From NCBI RefSeq assembly GCF_900107235.1, contig NZ_FNPF01000009.1, positions 1-64,000 on the forward strand: a stretch of 64,000 bases of DNA. Direction: 5' to 3'. The notes under the pieces are model-generated. The model saw only the letters and a program-made list of their open reading frames with translations. It was not told the origin of the DNA and searched no databases. This document shows positions 1 through 7,403 of this stretch, one piece after another. This DNA is from Citreimonas salinaria (lineage in GTDB: Bacteria; Pseudomonadota; Alphaproteobacteria; Rhodobacterales; Rhodobacteraceae). The translations under genes were made by a program, and so were the position numbers. Every line of letters begins with the position of its first letter. Positions within the stretch are counted from its first letter, which is position 1.

Positions 1-432
1 TGAGCTCACCGGGTCGATTCACTCCGTGGCGCGTCGAGAGCTCGGCTCGTGATCAAGCCTTGCCGCGAATGGCAGATAAGTCCGCCCTTCCGGCCGGTGG
101 AGGTCGGATCATACCGCGCACCGGCACGAAGGCCGCTTCGGAAAACCGCGCAGCAGCACGACACATCCCTCGGCGATGCGCCGATGCGAGAACAGTACCG
201 CTCGCCCGGCAAAAATGAGGATGCTCTGGAGTGCCCCGCAGCATGAGGGTCAGCCAACAAATCTCCGGCGAGGTCATGAAGTAACGGGACGGGCTGCGCT
301 GGCTCATTCGCCGGAGCCAGCGACTGCACCACTTTGCTCAAGCGGGGTTTCTCTGACAGTCCTGCTCGATAGCTCGATAGCTCGATAGCTCGATAGCTCG
401 ATAGCTCGGGACACAGGTCACAAGATGCGTTC
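1..432. other. Gene-poor left edge
   Basis: No convincing gene is seen in this stretch. Several short open frames exist on both strands, but none shows a recognisable domain, a good ribosome binding site or a believable protein composition. The only structured element is the short tandem repeat at 364-408, next to the 3' end of the permease gene that follows on the minus strand. The segment may be the tail of an intergenic region or an eroded gene cut by the window edge. Confidence 0.5.
364..408. repeat. 8-bp tandem repeat, about 5.6 copies
   Basis: The unit GCTCGATA is repeated head to tail five times without mismatch from 364 to 403, followed by a partial copy GCTCG to 408. It lies 25 bases beyond the stop codon of the minus-strand SLC13-type permease gene (433-2211). 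With a unit of 8 bp, copy-number change by slippage is likely. No coding role is visible. Confidence 0.85.
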
Positions 433-2211
433 TCAGAAGGGAAAGAAGACAGGGATCACAGCAATTGAGATTGCACCGACGATCAGGTTCATCGGCACCC
501 CGATTTTCAGAAAGTCCGCGAAGCGGTAACTTCCAGCGCCGTAGACCAGCGTATTGGTCTGGTAACCGATTGGAGTTGCAAAGCTGGCGCTTGCCGCGAA
601 CATCACGGCCACGACGAACGGGCGCGGATCAAGGCCCAACTGCACGGCGAGGCCAATTGCTACGGGTGTGACGATGACCGCCACCGCGTTGTTCGTGACA
701 GCTTCGGTAAGAACCGACGTCATCAGGTAGATCGCGGCCAGGATCATGACCGGCGGGAGGCCCTGGATCCACGGAACAATCGATTCGACGACCAGGTACA
801 CCGCCCCCGTGTGCTGCAATCCAGCGCCAACGATGAGCATGGAGAAAATGAGGACGAGGATGCCCGCGTCGATCGAACTCCACGCCTCGTCGCTGTCGAT
901 GCAGCGCAACAACAAGATGACTGCCACCGCCATCAACACGAGTTCGCTGATCTCGGCGATGCCTAGCGCCGCCAGTCCCATGACCGCAACAAGCGTCAGG
1001 AGAGCCAACGGCGCCTTCTGGCGTCGGTACGCTCGCCCGTTCGCTTGTGTAATTGCCGCCAAATCACCCGCCCGGTTCAGTCGCGCGAAGCCTTCTTCCG
1101 TCCCCTCAAGTAGCAGCCTGTCGGCCGGGCGGAGCAGAATGGTCGAGAGGCTCGGTCCGAGAGTCTGGCCGTGGCTATGCACCCCAAGGACCCGCACGCC
1201 GTAGCGATAGCCGGTGGCAAGCCGCGAGAGGCGAACGGCGCTGCCACGGCGAGACAGTGTTACGATCGCCTCGGCCACCGCGAGATCCTCGCGGCCCGTC
1301 GGCCCATGCTGGAGCCCGACGTCCAAGTTTTCTAGATCGCGCAGTGTCAGGATCTCGGACGTGCTCGCCGTTGCGACGATCCGATCACCAACCTCTAGCT
1401 GGTGCTCTTCGAGCTTGTCGCGCTTGATCTGCGAATGGGTGTGTACCGCATGCAAAACGATGCCTGGGCGGTTGAGGTCCGGAACATCGCCCAGCGGCTT
1501 GCCAAGATCGACAAAGCCTTCCTGCGGACGCAGTTCGGTCAGAAAGTCGACCTCGCTTCCGCGCAACGGCTCGTCTGGCGCTCCACGGTCGGGCAACAGG
1601 AGTGGCCCCAGCACGAACAGCGCGAGGCCGCCGCCGGCAATCGCGAACAAGCCGACCGAGGTAATTTCGAAAATGGAAAATGGTTCCATACCGAGATCGC
1701 GAGCTACCCCGTCGACCAGCAGGTTGGTGGAGGTCCCGATGAGCGTCCAGGTTCCACCCAAGACAGCCGTGTAGGACAGCGGGATCAACAGGCGCGTCGG
1801 CGCGATATTCAAGCTCTGCGCCAGACGTATCACCACCGGTATCAAAATGAGTACCACGGGGGTGTTGTTCATCAGGCCCGAGGCCAGGATCGTCGCCAGC
1901 AGGAATGACACGAGAGCCAGCACCGGTCGATGGCTTGCGCCCGTCGCAATCTGGTTGGTCAGCGCGTCCAGCAGGCCGGTACGCACCAGCGCGCCGCTGA
2001 GGACAAACATCCCTGCGATCGTAATGGGCGCGGGATTGGCGAAAGCCGCCAAAACTTCATCTGTCGGAACCAGGCCGAACGCGATGAACGTTGCGGCTCC
2101 GCCAGCCGCGATTACCTCTGGCGGGTAGCGCTCGTACAGAAATGCAGCAAAAAGAACGAGCAGCAGCACGAAAGCAAGATGTGGCTCGTACTTCGCGATA
2201 GTTCCGGCCAT
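433..2211 (-). CDS. SLC13-family permease with two RCK_C (TrkA-C) domains
   Basis: A 592-residue inner-membrane transporter. The N-terminal third and the C-terminal part are runs of hydrophobic helices. The two pseudo-symmetric substrate-loop motifs of the SLC13/ArsB superfamily are visible as IGTSTNLLV (about residue 158) and IGYQTNTLV (about residue 550). Between the membrane halves, at about residues 215-390, sits a soluble region with two TrkA-C-like (RCK_C) segments such as LEVGDRIVATAS and LRPADRLLLEGT. This layout is typical of SLC13-type permeases annotated as sodium-coupled anion (sulfate or dicarboxylate) transporters, but the substrate cannot be read from sequence. The gene is monocistronic here, converging on gene-poor sequence at the left edge. 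Confidence 0.88.
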   Translation of the reverse strand: MAGTIAKYEPHLAFVLLLVLFAAFLYERYPPEVIAAGGAATFIAFGLVPTDEVLAAFANPAPITIAGMFVLSGALVRTGLLDALTNQIATGASHRPVLALVSFLLATILASGLMNNTPVVLILIPVVIRLAQSLNIAPTRLLIPLSYTAVLGGTWTLIGTSTNLLVDGVARDLGMEPFSIFEITSVGLFAIAGGGLALFVLGPLLLPDRGAPDEPLRGSEVDFLTELRPQEGFVDLGKPLGDVPDLNRPGIVLHAVHTHSQIKRDKLEEHQLEVGDRIVATASTSEILTLRDLENLDVGLQHGPTGREDLAVAEAIVTLSRRGSAVRLSRLATGYRYGVRVLGVHSHGQTLGPSLSTILLRPADRLLLEGTEEGFARLNRAGDLAAITQANGRAYRRQKAPLALLTLVAVMGLAALGIAEISELVLMAVAVILLLRCIDSDEAWSSIDAGILVLIFSMLIVGAGLQHTGAVYLVVESIVPWIQGLPPVMILAAIYLMTSVLTEAVTNNAVAVIVTPVAIGLAVQLGLDPRPFVVAVMFAASASFATPIGYQTNTLVYGAGSYRFADFLKIGVPMNLIVGAISIAVIPVFFPF

Positions 2212-2418
2212 CGGATCGGCGCCTCGCCTCTATTCTGTTTGGTGCGGACCCAACTACCGTAGGCGCTTGGGCGGTTTCGGAATGCTGTAGAGGCTCGCGC
2301 AGAACGCAGTATTCATCTCTGGCCCGTATCCGCCTCGTCAGCCGGCGCAAGCGCCGCAATTCGCTTGTCGAGGCTTTGCGCGTCGGCCCGGTATCCTGAT
2401 CAAGGCCGGGCGGCTACG

Positions 2419-3108
2419 CTAATATGCTCCAACGTAGTTGGGCGGCATTCGCCTGAGATGACTCTCTACGGTACGCACACCCTCGACATTCTCGACCGCA
2501 ATGCGGGCGGCGCGCTCCTCATCATCGCTTGCGACAAAACCCCAGAGCTCGACGTCGCCGTCAGTCACGGTCGCGTTCACGCCACTGGAGACCAAAGCCG
2601 GTATCGCCTGCAGGGCCTTAGCGACCTTCTCGCGCAATTCCTCATCACTGGGTTGCATTGCCGGCAGCGGTTTGGCGGCGGCAATTCCCTGCAGAAGATT
2701 TGCCCGGCTGATGATCCCGACCAGCCGCCCCGTCTCGTCCACCACCGGCACGCGCTTGATGCGCTTGCGTTCGAGAAGACGAGCGATCTCGCCCAGGGGC
2801 GTTTCCGGTGCGACGGAGGACACGTCCCGCGTCATGACATCTTGCGCGCGGCGGCCATGCCGCTTGACGTACTCGGCCGGTGTTACCGAACTGCCGAACA
2901 GCCGCAACCACCAGGACCCGTGACTGTCGGCGTCCTCGATGCGCCGCACCAGATCGCCCTCGCTGACAATTCCAACAACCTCGCCGGCGTCGTTCAGCAC
3001 CGGGACGCCGCTGATCCGGTGCATCAGAAGGCGTTCCGCGATCTCTTCGACGGTCGCAGTGGGACGTACTGTTATGACATCCTGTGTCATGACGTGCTTG
3101 GCTTGCAT
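2419..3108 (-). CDS. CBS-domain pair plus BON domain protein
   Basis: A 229-residue soluble protein with two CBS motifs (about residues 8-60, beginning VMTQDVITVRPTATVEEIA, and about 85-145, VMTRDVSSVAPETPLGEIA) followed by a BON domain (about 155-222). CBS pairs bind adenine nucleotides and act as energy or redox sensors. BON domains are thought to contact membranes or lipids. I chose the ATG at 3108 (MQAKHVMTQD) because the CBS fold starts there; an in-frame ATG at 3150 would only add a non-conserved leader. It lies in a run of stress-type genes (a DUF202 protein divergently next door, DUF302 further on), which suggests a stress or dormancy role. That role is inference; the domain call is firm. 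Confidence 0.85.
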   Translation of the reverse strand: MQAKHVMTQDVITVRPTATVEEIAERLLMHRISGVPVLNDAGEVVGIVSEGDLVRRIEDADSHGSWWLRLFGSSVTPAEYVKRHGRRAQDVMTRDVSSVAPETPLGEIARLLERKRIKRVPVVDETGRLVGIISRANLLQGIAAAKPLPAMQPSDEELREKVAKALQAIPALVSSGVNATVTDGDVELWGFVASDDEERAARIAVENVEGVRTVESHLRRMPPNYVGAY

Positions 3109-3337
3109 GATGTCCTCCCCGGGTATGCGTTCTTCCACGATACCACGCATGGCGGAAATTTCGAGGAGGACGGGGGGCGGCTTCAGCGTCTCAGCAGAAG
3201 CCTTGTCTGGCGACGCGGAGGGGGCGCGACGACAGATGCAGCACCACGGTGAGGCATCGAAAGCCAGTTCGCGGCGAGAACCGCGCCCCCGCCCGACGCA
3301 GACGCCTTCCTGTTTCTTTGCCCGCCGTTACCGTACA

Positions 3338-3751
3338 ATGGCTAATATGGTGGAGGCTTTGTCCATGGATGACGCGCCTGAAAGAGAAAGAGAGGGCAAG
3401 ACCGAACTTGCCAAGGACCGTACCGATTGGGCGGAGGATCGCACTGTTCTCGCCAACGAGCGCACTTTTGCCAGCTGGATCCGGTCCGGCCTTGCTGCAG
3501 TGGCGGTCGCGCTGGGCCTCCATGCATTGTTCAGGGATTTCGAACCCACCTGGGTGCCGAAGATGCTGGCGAACATCTTCATCCTCACGGCCATCGCGAT
3601 CTTCGTCGCCGCATGGCGCGGGGCGATGCGCATGCAGAAGCGGATGAAAAGCCACGACACCGGCGGTCCGCCGCGTACAGGCCTCTCTGCAATCACGGCA
3701 GTCCTCATTGCCGTGAGCCTTGCCACCGGGGTTGTTCTGTGGCTGCTGTGA
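3338..3751 (+). CDS. DUF202 (YidH-like) small membrane protein
   Basis: A 137-residue protein. The first 35 residues are charged. Then comes the DUF202 hallmark with the sequence DRTVLANERTFASWIRSGLA leading into the first membrane helix (about 45-65), a second helix around 75-92 and a third at the C-terminus (about 115-135). Members of this family (YidH/YidG type) are inner-membrane proteins of unknown function, often near transporters. The start is the ATG at 3338. A longer in-frame opening upstream overlaps the divergent CBS-BON gene and is not used. Confidence 0.82.
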   Translation: MANMVEALSMDDAPEREREGKTELAKDRTDWAEDRTVLANERTFASWIRSGLAAVAVALGLHALFRDFEPTWVPKMLANIFILTAIAIFVAAWRGAMRMQKRMKSHDTGGPPRTGLSAITAVLIAVSLATGVVLWLL

Positions 3752-3849
3752 CGACATGAGCAAGCAAGAGGCGCGCCTCGTCATCTGGCGACGCGAAGCG
3801 ACTGCCATGCCCTGTCAGCCAGTTTCTTCGGCAGTGCCTCTCCGTATCG

Positions 3850-5178
3850 TCAGTCCGATGAATCGCGGCCCTTGGCCATCGCCCGCTCCCGCGCGCTGGG
3901 ATTTTCCGAAGCGCGGAACGGAACGTCGCAGACCTCGGCCGCAACCGGCTGGCCCGAGACTTCGCAGTAGGCTTCCGGCAGTTCGACCCTGAGGGGCGTT
4001 CCGAGTTCGGACAAAGCGTAAGGCACGTGGGCCAAGGCGATGTTGAAGCCCAGCTCCGGGGACCACCAGGGCGAGGTGACGTAGCCGACGCGCTTGCCAG
4101 CATCGTCCTGCACCAGCCAGAAGTCGGGAGCGTAATCCGTGATCGGCTTACCTCCGAGCTTCAGGCCGACCATCTTCAGCGCGAAAGGATAATCCCCCGC
4201 CTCGATGCGATCGCGTTGCGCCTCGAGGGTGGCCTTCCCCACGTAATCTGCCTCTTTCTTCCGCGGGACCTGGTAGCTGAGATTGACCTGAAACGGCGAT
4301 GTCTCGGCATCGAGGTCCTGGCCCCAGGACAGGATCCCGGCCGCGATGCGCCGATGATGCGCGGGCGCGATGACCCGCAGCCCGTGGCGCGACCCGGCGC
4401 CGCGGATCGCATACCACACGGCTTCGGCCTGCAGCGTCGCGTCGCGGACATACACTTCGTAGCCCTTTTCGCCACTGAATCCGGTCTGGCTGATGACCAC
4501 CGAAGCCCCGCCTATCTCGGCCTCGAGCATTCCATAGTAAGGGATCCCGCGGATTTCCTCGCCCACCAGATCCGCCATGAGTTCTTCAGAAAGCGGCCCT
4601 TGTATCTGCAAAGGCGAGACGTCGATCTCGTCGATCTCGACGTTCCATCCCTTGCCGACGTTGACTCCCTGCAGCCACAGCATGAGGTCGGAATCCGAGA
4701 TCGAGAACCAGAACTCGTCGTCCGAGAGCCGCAACAGCACGGGATCGTTCAGAATGCCGCCCTTGTCGTTGCACAGGATGCAGTACTTCCCGTGCATGGG
4801 GGCGATCCGCGTGGCGTCGCGCGTTATGACGTAGTTCACGAAAGCCTCTGCGTCGGGACCTTTCACCCGGACCTGGCGCTCTACCGCGACGTCCCAGAGC
4901 GTGACGCGGTTGATCAGCGCGTCGTATTCGACCATCGCGCCGCCATCTTCCGGTCGGACATAGCCGCGCGGGTGGTACATGCGGTTGTACACCGTCGCCC
5001 GCCAAGCGCCCGCCTCGATTGACAGGTGCCAGAAGGGCGATTTCCGCACACGCGTGGAGATCAGCATCTGGACGGGCGTCGGTCCGGACTGGCGCAGGTT
5101 GATCGGCACCAGCCGATCGGATTGGTTCACGCCGGGGGCGTTCGGATGCATTCGATCGACGGAGTTTGTTTCTGTCAT
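3850..5178 (-). CDS. GcvT-family aminomethyltransferase (demethylase-like)
   Basis: A 442-residue folate-dependent methyl- or methylene-transfer enzyme of the glycine-cleavage T-protein family. It shows the YDALINRVTLWDVAVERQV region (conserved contact between GcvT-type enzymes and the folate fold), GPLSEELMADL, and the folate-binding stretch QTGFSGEKGYEVYV. At about 440 residues it is longer than GcvT proper (about 360-380) and resembles the DmdA, LigM and DesA branch that removes methyl groups from DMSP or methoxylated aromatics to tetrahydrofolate. No gcvH, gcvP, lipoate genes or other methyl-metabolism genes adjoin it, so the substrate is open. The start at 5178 follows a GAGAGG ribosome binding site. 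Confidence 0.8.
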   Translation of the reverse strand: MTETNSVDRMHPNAPGVNQSDRLVPINLRQSGPTPVQMLISTRVRKSPFWHLSIEAGAWRATVYNRMYHPRGYVRPEDGGAMVEYDALINRVTLWDVAVERQVRVKGPDAEAFVNYVITRDATRIAPMHGKYCILCNDKGGILNDPVLLRLSDDEFWFSISDSDLMLWLQGVNVGKGWNVEIDEIDVSPLQIQGPLSEELMADLVGEEIRGIPYYGMLEAEIGGASVVISQTGFSGEKGYEVYVRDATLQAEAVWYAIRGAGSRHGLRVIAPAHHRRIAAGILSWGQDLDAETSPFQVNLSYQVPRKKEADYVGKATLEAQRDRIEAGDYPFALKMVGLKLGGKPITDYAPDFWLVQDDAGKRVGYVTSPWWSPELGFNIALAHVPYALSELGTPLRVELPEAYCEVSGQPVAAEVCDVPFRASENPSARERAMAKGRDSSD

Positions 5179-5494
5179 TGGAGCGACCTCTCTCCGGCGG
5201 CGCCTGGTATTCCTGTAACCCTGTCTCGAAACCGTAGATCCGCGAGAAATCCGGCTTCATACTCACAGCGACATTCGAGCCGCGGGAAGCGACGCGTGCC
5301 AGTCGCGGGGTTCGCAGCAGGGAAAGCGCCGCCGAGCGAGTTGCCAGGCCCCACAGGAACCAAACCAATTTCCGCCAGTTGGCAGGGAAAGTGTTCAGCG
5401 ACGAACGACCGCCCGTTGCGCCGGTGTCGTCAGGCCAAGGTGCGACGATGGCCGGTACGGAGAATCATTTCCGGAGCCTGAAGGGAGATTACTC
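5179..5494. other. Intergenic region between divergent genes
   Basis: This 316-base gap separates the divergently transcribed aminomethyltransferase and DUF302 genes, so it must carry both promoters. The end next to the DUF302 gene has a clear ribosome binding site (GAAGGGAG, about 5479-5486). I see no further gene, tRNA or strong repeat in it. Confidence 0.5.
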
Positions 5495-5938
5495 ATGAGG
5501 ACGTTGAAGACACTGCTTGCGAGCGCGGCGCTGACGAGCGTAATCGCGATGCCGGTGGCAGCGCAGAATGGCCCCACGACATACGACTTCGAGGGCAGTT
5601 TCGATGACGCGACTTTCGCAGTGAGAAATGCGATCGTTCAAGAGGGGCTTGTCGTGGATTTCGTGAGCCACGTGGGTGACATGCTGAATCGCACCCGCGA
5701 GGATGTAGGCGGCGAAAAACACTTCGATGCTGCCGATATCTTCATTTTCTGTTCCGCCGTGGTGACGCGCGAAGTACTGGCGGAGGATCCCATGAACGTT
5801 GCGCAGTGCCCGTACGGCATCTTCGTGACCGAGCGGGAAGGTGAAGTGAAGATCGGCTATCGGGACTATCCCGACGGTGCGATGGAAAAGGTTGAGCAGC
5901 TCCTCGACAAGATCGTGAACGACGCTATCGAACAATAA
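5495..5938 (+). CDS. Secreted DUF302 domain protein
   Basis: A 147-residue protein with an N-terminal signal peptide (hydrophobic stretch to about residue 23, cleavage likely after AQN). A DUF302-like fold follows: an FDDATFAVRNAIVQEGLVV helix-strand early on, the central FIFCSAV segment, and a C-terminal FVTEREGEVKIGYRDYP strand pair. DUF302 proteins are small dimeric exported or cytoplasmic proteins of unknown function, frequent near sulfur or copper-stress genes. A ribosome binding site (AAGGGAG) sits 8 bases before the ATG. The gene is followed directly by IS256 debris, so anything it was once co-transcribed with may have been lost. Confidence 0.8.
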   Translation: MRTLKTLLASAALTSVIAMPVAAQNGPTTYDFEGSFDDATFAVRNAIVQEGLVVDFVSHVGDMLNRTREDVGGEKHFDAADIFIFCSAVVTREVLAEDPMNVAQCPYGIFVTEREGEVKIGYRDYPDGAMEKVEQLLDKIVNDAIEQ

Positions 5939-5971
5939 CAACAAAAAACTAACCTTCGGTGGCCGGCGTGA

Positions 5972-6246
5972 CGAGGTCTGTCTGGCGTGAAGCCGGTGAT
6001 CCCGGATGCGCCCGAAGGCATCAAGGCCGCCACGGCTCGGGTGCTGCCGACGACCCGGCTGCCCTGTCGCGACCGCTTCCGACGCAATGCCTTGGCCATG
6101 CCGGACGGAACAGCCGGCGCGCCGTACCGGCCTTTATCGCCATGGCGTTCGCCCAGCCCGGCCACGCGTCGGCCAGGATCCAATGGCGCCCGGTGCCCAA
6201 CCAGGTGCGCGGCAGGATTCCGAAGCCGGCCGCGTTTGCACGCGCG
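5972..6246 (+). mobile_element. IS256-family transposase remnant
   Basis: A decayed internal piece of an IS256-type (MULE/DDE) transposase. In one frame from 5972 the translation reads RGLSGVKPVIPDAPEGIKAA and continues to RFRRNALA. The match then moves one frame over at about 6094-6100 into GHAGRNSRRAVPAFIAMAFA and QWRPVPNQVRGRIPKPAAF. These match the family block around ISDAHEGIKAA, the HFMRNALAH motif and the AFIATAFAQ...QWR...RPK...PKLA stretch. The 5' part of the gene, its C-terminus and the terminal inverted repeats are all missing, and the frame is broken, so it cannot transpose. The right edge runs straight into the GAPDH fragment at about 6240. Confidence 0.8.
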
Positions 6247-6419
6247 ATCCGATAGTATCCTCGGACATCATCCGGGACCCGCGCGATTCGCTCGGCGGTC
6301 TGCCGATGACGCAGGTGGTCGGCGAAAACCTCGTCAAGGTGATGGGTTGGTACGTCAACGAGTGGGGCTATGCCGCCCAGATGGTCCGCGAAGCGGTGCG
6401 CCAGAGCCGCCGGAGCTGA
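6246..6419 (+). pseudogene. gap: C-terminal fragment of glyceraldehyde-3-phosphate dehydrogenase
   Basis: The last 57 codons before the stop at 6419 encode DPIVSSDIIRDPRDS, then TQVVGENLVKVMGWYVNEWG and AAQMVREAV. This is the invariant C-terminus of GAPDH (family pattern [20 protein letters not shown]). The NAD domain, the catalytic Cys and the rest of the enzyme (about 280 residues) are absent, replaced by IS256 remains on the left. The fragment is in frame to its natural stop and sits 27 bases before the class I aldolase gene, suggesting that gap once headed this glycolytic operon. A functional GAPDH must be encoded elsewhere. Confidence 0.82.
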
Positions 6420-6446
6420 GCGTCACTCATCCAGAGGAGCGAGAAG

Positions 6447-7355
6447 GTGCAGACTGCCCAGCGGGTCCGGACGATCCTGTCGCACTACAAGCGTGACCGT
6501 CCCGAAAAAAGGGCCAATGTCGTGCGCCTCCTGATGCACGGGCAGTCGGGCGGTACGGGGCGCCTGTTGGTCCTGCCCGTCCATCAGGGGTTCGAGCATG
6601 GTCCGACGCGCAGTTCTGCACCCAATCCGCCGGCATACGATCCGCATTACCTATTCGGCCTGGCTGTCGACGGACGCGTCAGCGCCTTGGCGGCCCCGCT
6701 GGAAGCCGGCTCCGACAGCTTCGCCGGGTCCGTGCCGATGATCCTGAAGGCGAACAACGCCAACGGACTGGCGCGCGAGCAGGACCAGAGCGTCGCGGCA
6801 CCTTTCCGCGATGCGCTGCAGCCTGACTGTTCGGCGATTGGCTACACGATCTATCTTGGGGCCGACGCGCAATACGGACAGATCGAGGAAGTGCGCGAGG
6901 CCACCGCGGAAGCGCGAGAACATGGGCTTGCGGTGGTGATCTGGGCCTATCCGCGTGGAGGCGAACTGTCGGAAGACGGACGGACGGCGCTCGATGTCGT
7001 CTCCTATGCCGCGCATATGGCCGCGCTGATGGGCGCGCACGCAATCAAGACGAAGGTGCCCGGCGTGCACCCGAAGCGTGGCGACGCCAACGACTCCTTC
7101 GAAGGCGTCGAGACGGATTCACTGCCGGGGCGCGTTGCGCACGTGATGCGCTGCGCCTTCGAGGGTCGCCGTATCGTCGTGTTCTCGGGCGGCGGCGCAA
7201 AGGAAGAGGGCGATACCCTCGACGAGGTACGCGCGATCCGTCGCGGCGGCGGAAGCGGCTCGATCATCGGGCGCAACACCTTCCAGCGGCCACGGGATGA
7301 CGCGCTTGCGATGCTGGAACGGATCGCCGCCATCCACTCGGACGGTGAAACATAG
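6447..7355 (+). CDS. fbaB: Class I fructose-bisphosphate aldolase, DhnA/FbaB type
   Basis: A 302-residue Schiff-base aldolase of the archaeal/DhnA type, splitting fructose 1,6-bisphosphate to glyceraldehyde 3-phosphate and dihydroxyacetone phosphate. Family landmarks seen are LVLPVHQGFEHGP near residue 45, CSAIGYTIYLGADAQ, VVIWAYPRGG, the lysine-bearing strand GAHAIKTKVP (Schiff-base lysine region), and the phosphate-binding RIVVFSGGGAK with GSIIGRNTFQRPRDDALAML. The start is GTG at 6447 with an AGAGGAG ribosome binding site 8 bases upstream. It opens a rightward run with two P-type ATPases, PEP synthase and a lactate-type dehydrogenase, pointing to glycolytic (fermentative) rather than Calvin-cycle use. 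That role is inference. Confidence 0.88.
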   Translation: MQTAQRVRTILSHYKRDRPEKRANVVRLLMHGQSGGTGRLLVLPVHQGFEHGPTRSSAPNPPAYDPHYLFGLAVDGRVSALAAPLEAGSDSFAGSVPMILKANNANGLAREQDQSVAAPFRDALQPDCSAIGYTIYLGADAQYGQIEEVREATAEAREHGLAVVIWAYPRGGELSEDGRTALDVVSYAAHMAALMGAHAIKTKVPGVHPKRGDANDSFEGVETDSLPGRVAHVMRCAFEGRRIVVFSGGGAKEEGDTLDEVRAIRRGGGSGSIIGRNTFQRPRDDALAMLERIAAIHSDGET

Positions 7356-7403
7356 CTGAAAGCGCGGAAACCGGATGATCCGCACGGCGAAAGACGAGGA
7401 CCG

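Noticed and set aside
364-408. Possible CRISPR-like array
   Set aside because: The 8-bp units are contiguous with no spacers and no cas genes are near; it is a simple tandem repeat.
5175-5368. Gene in the gap before the DUF302 protein on the minus strand
   Set aside because: A short frame exists, but it overlaps the aminomethyltransferase start, has no binding site and no recognisable sequence.
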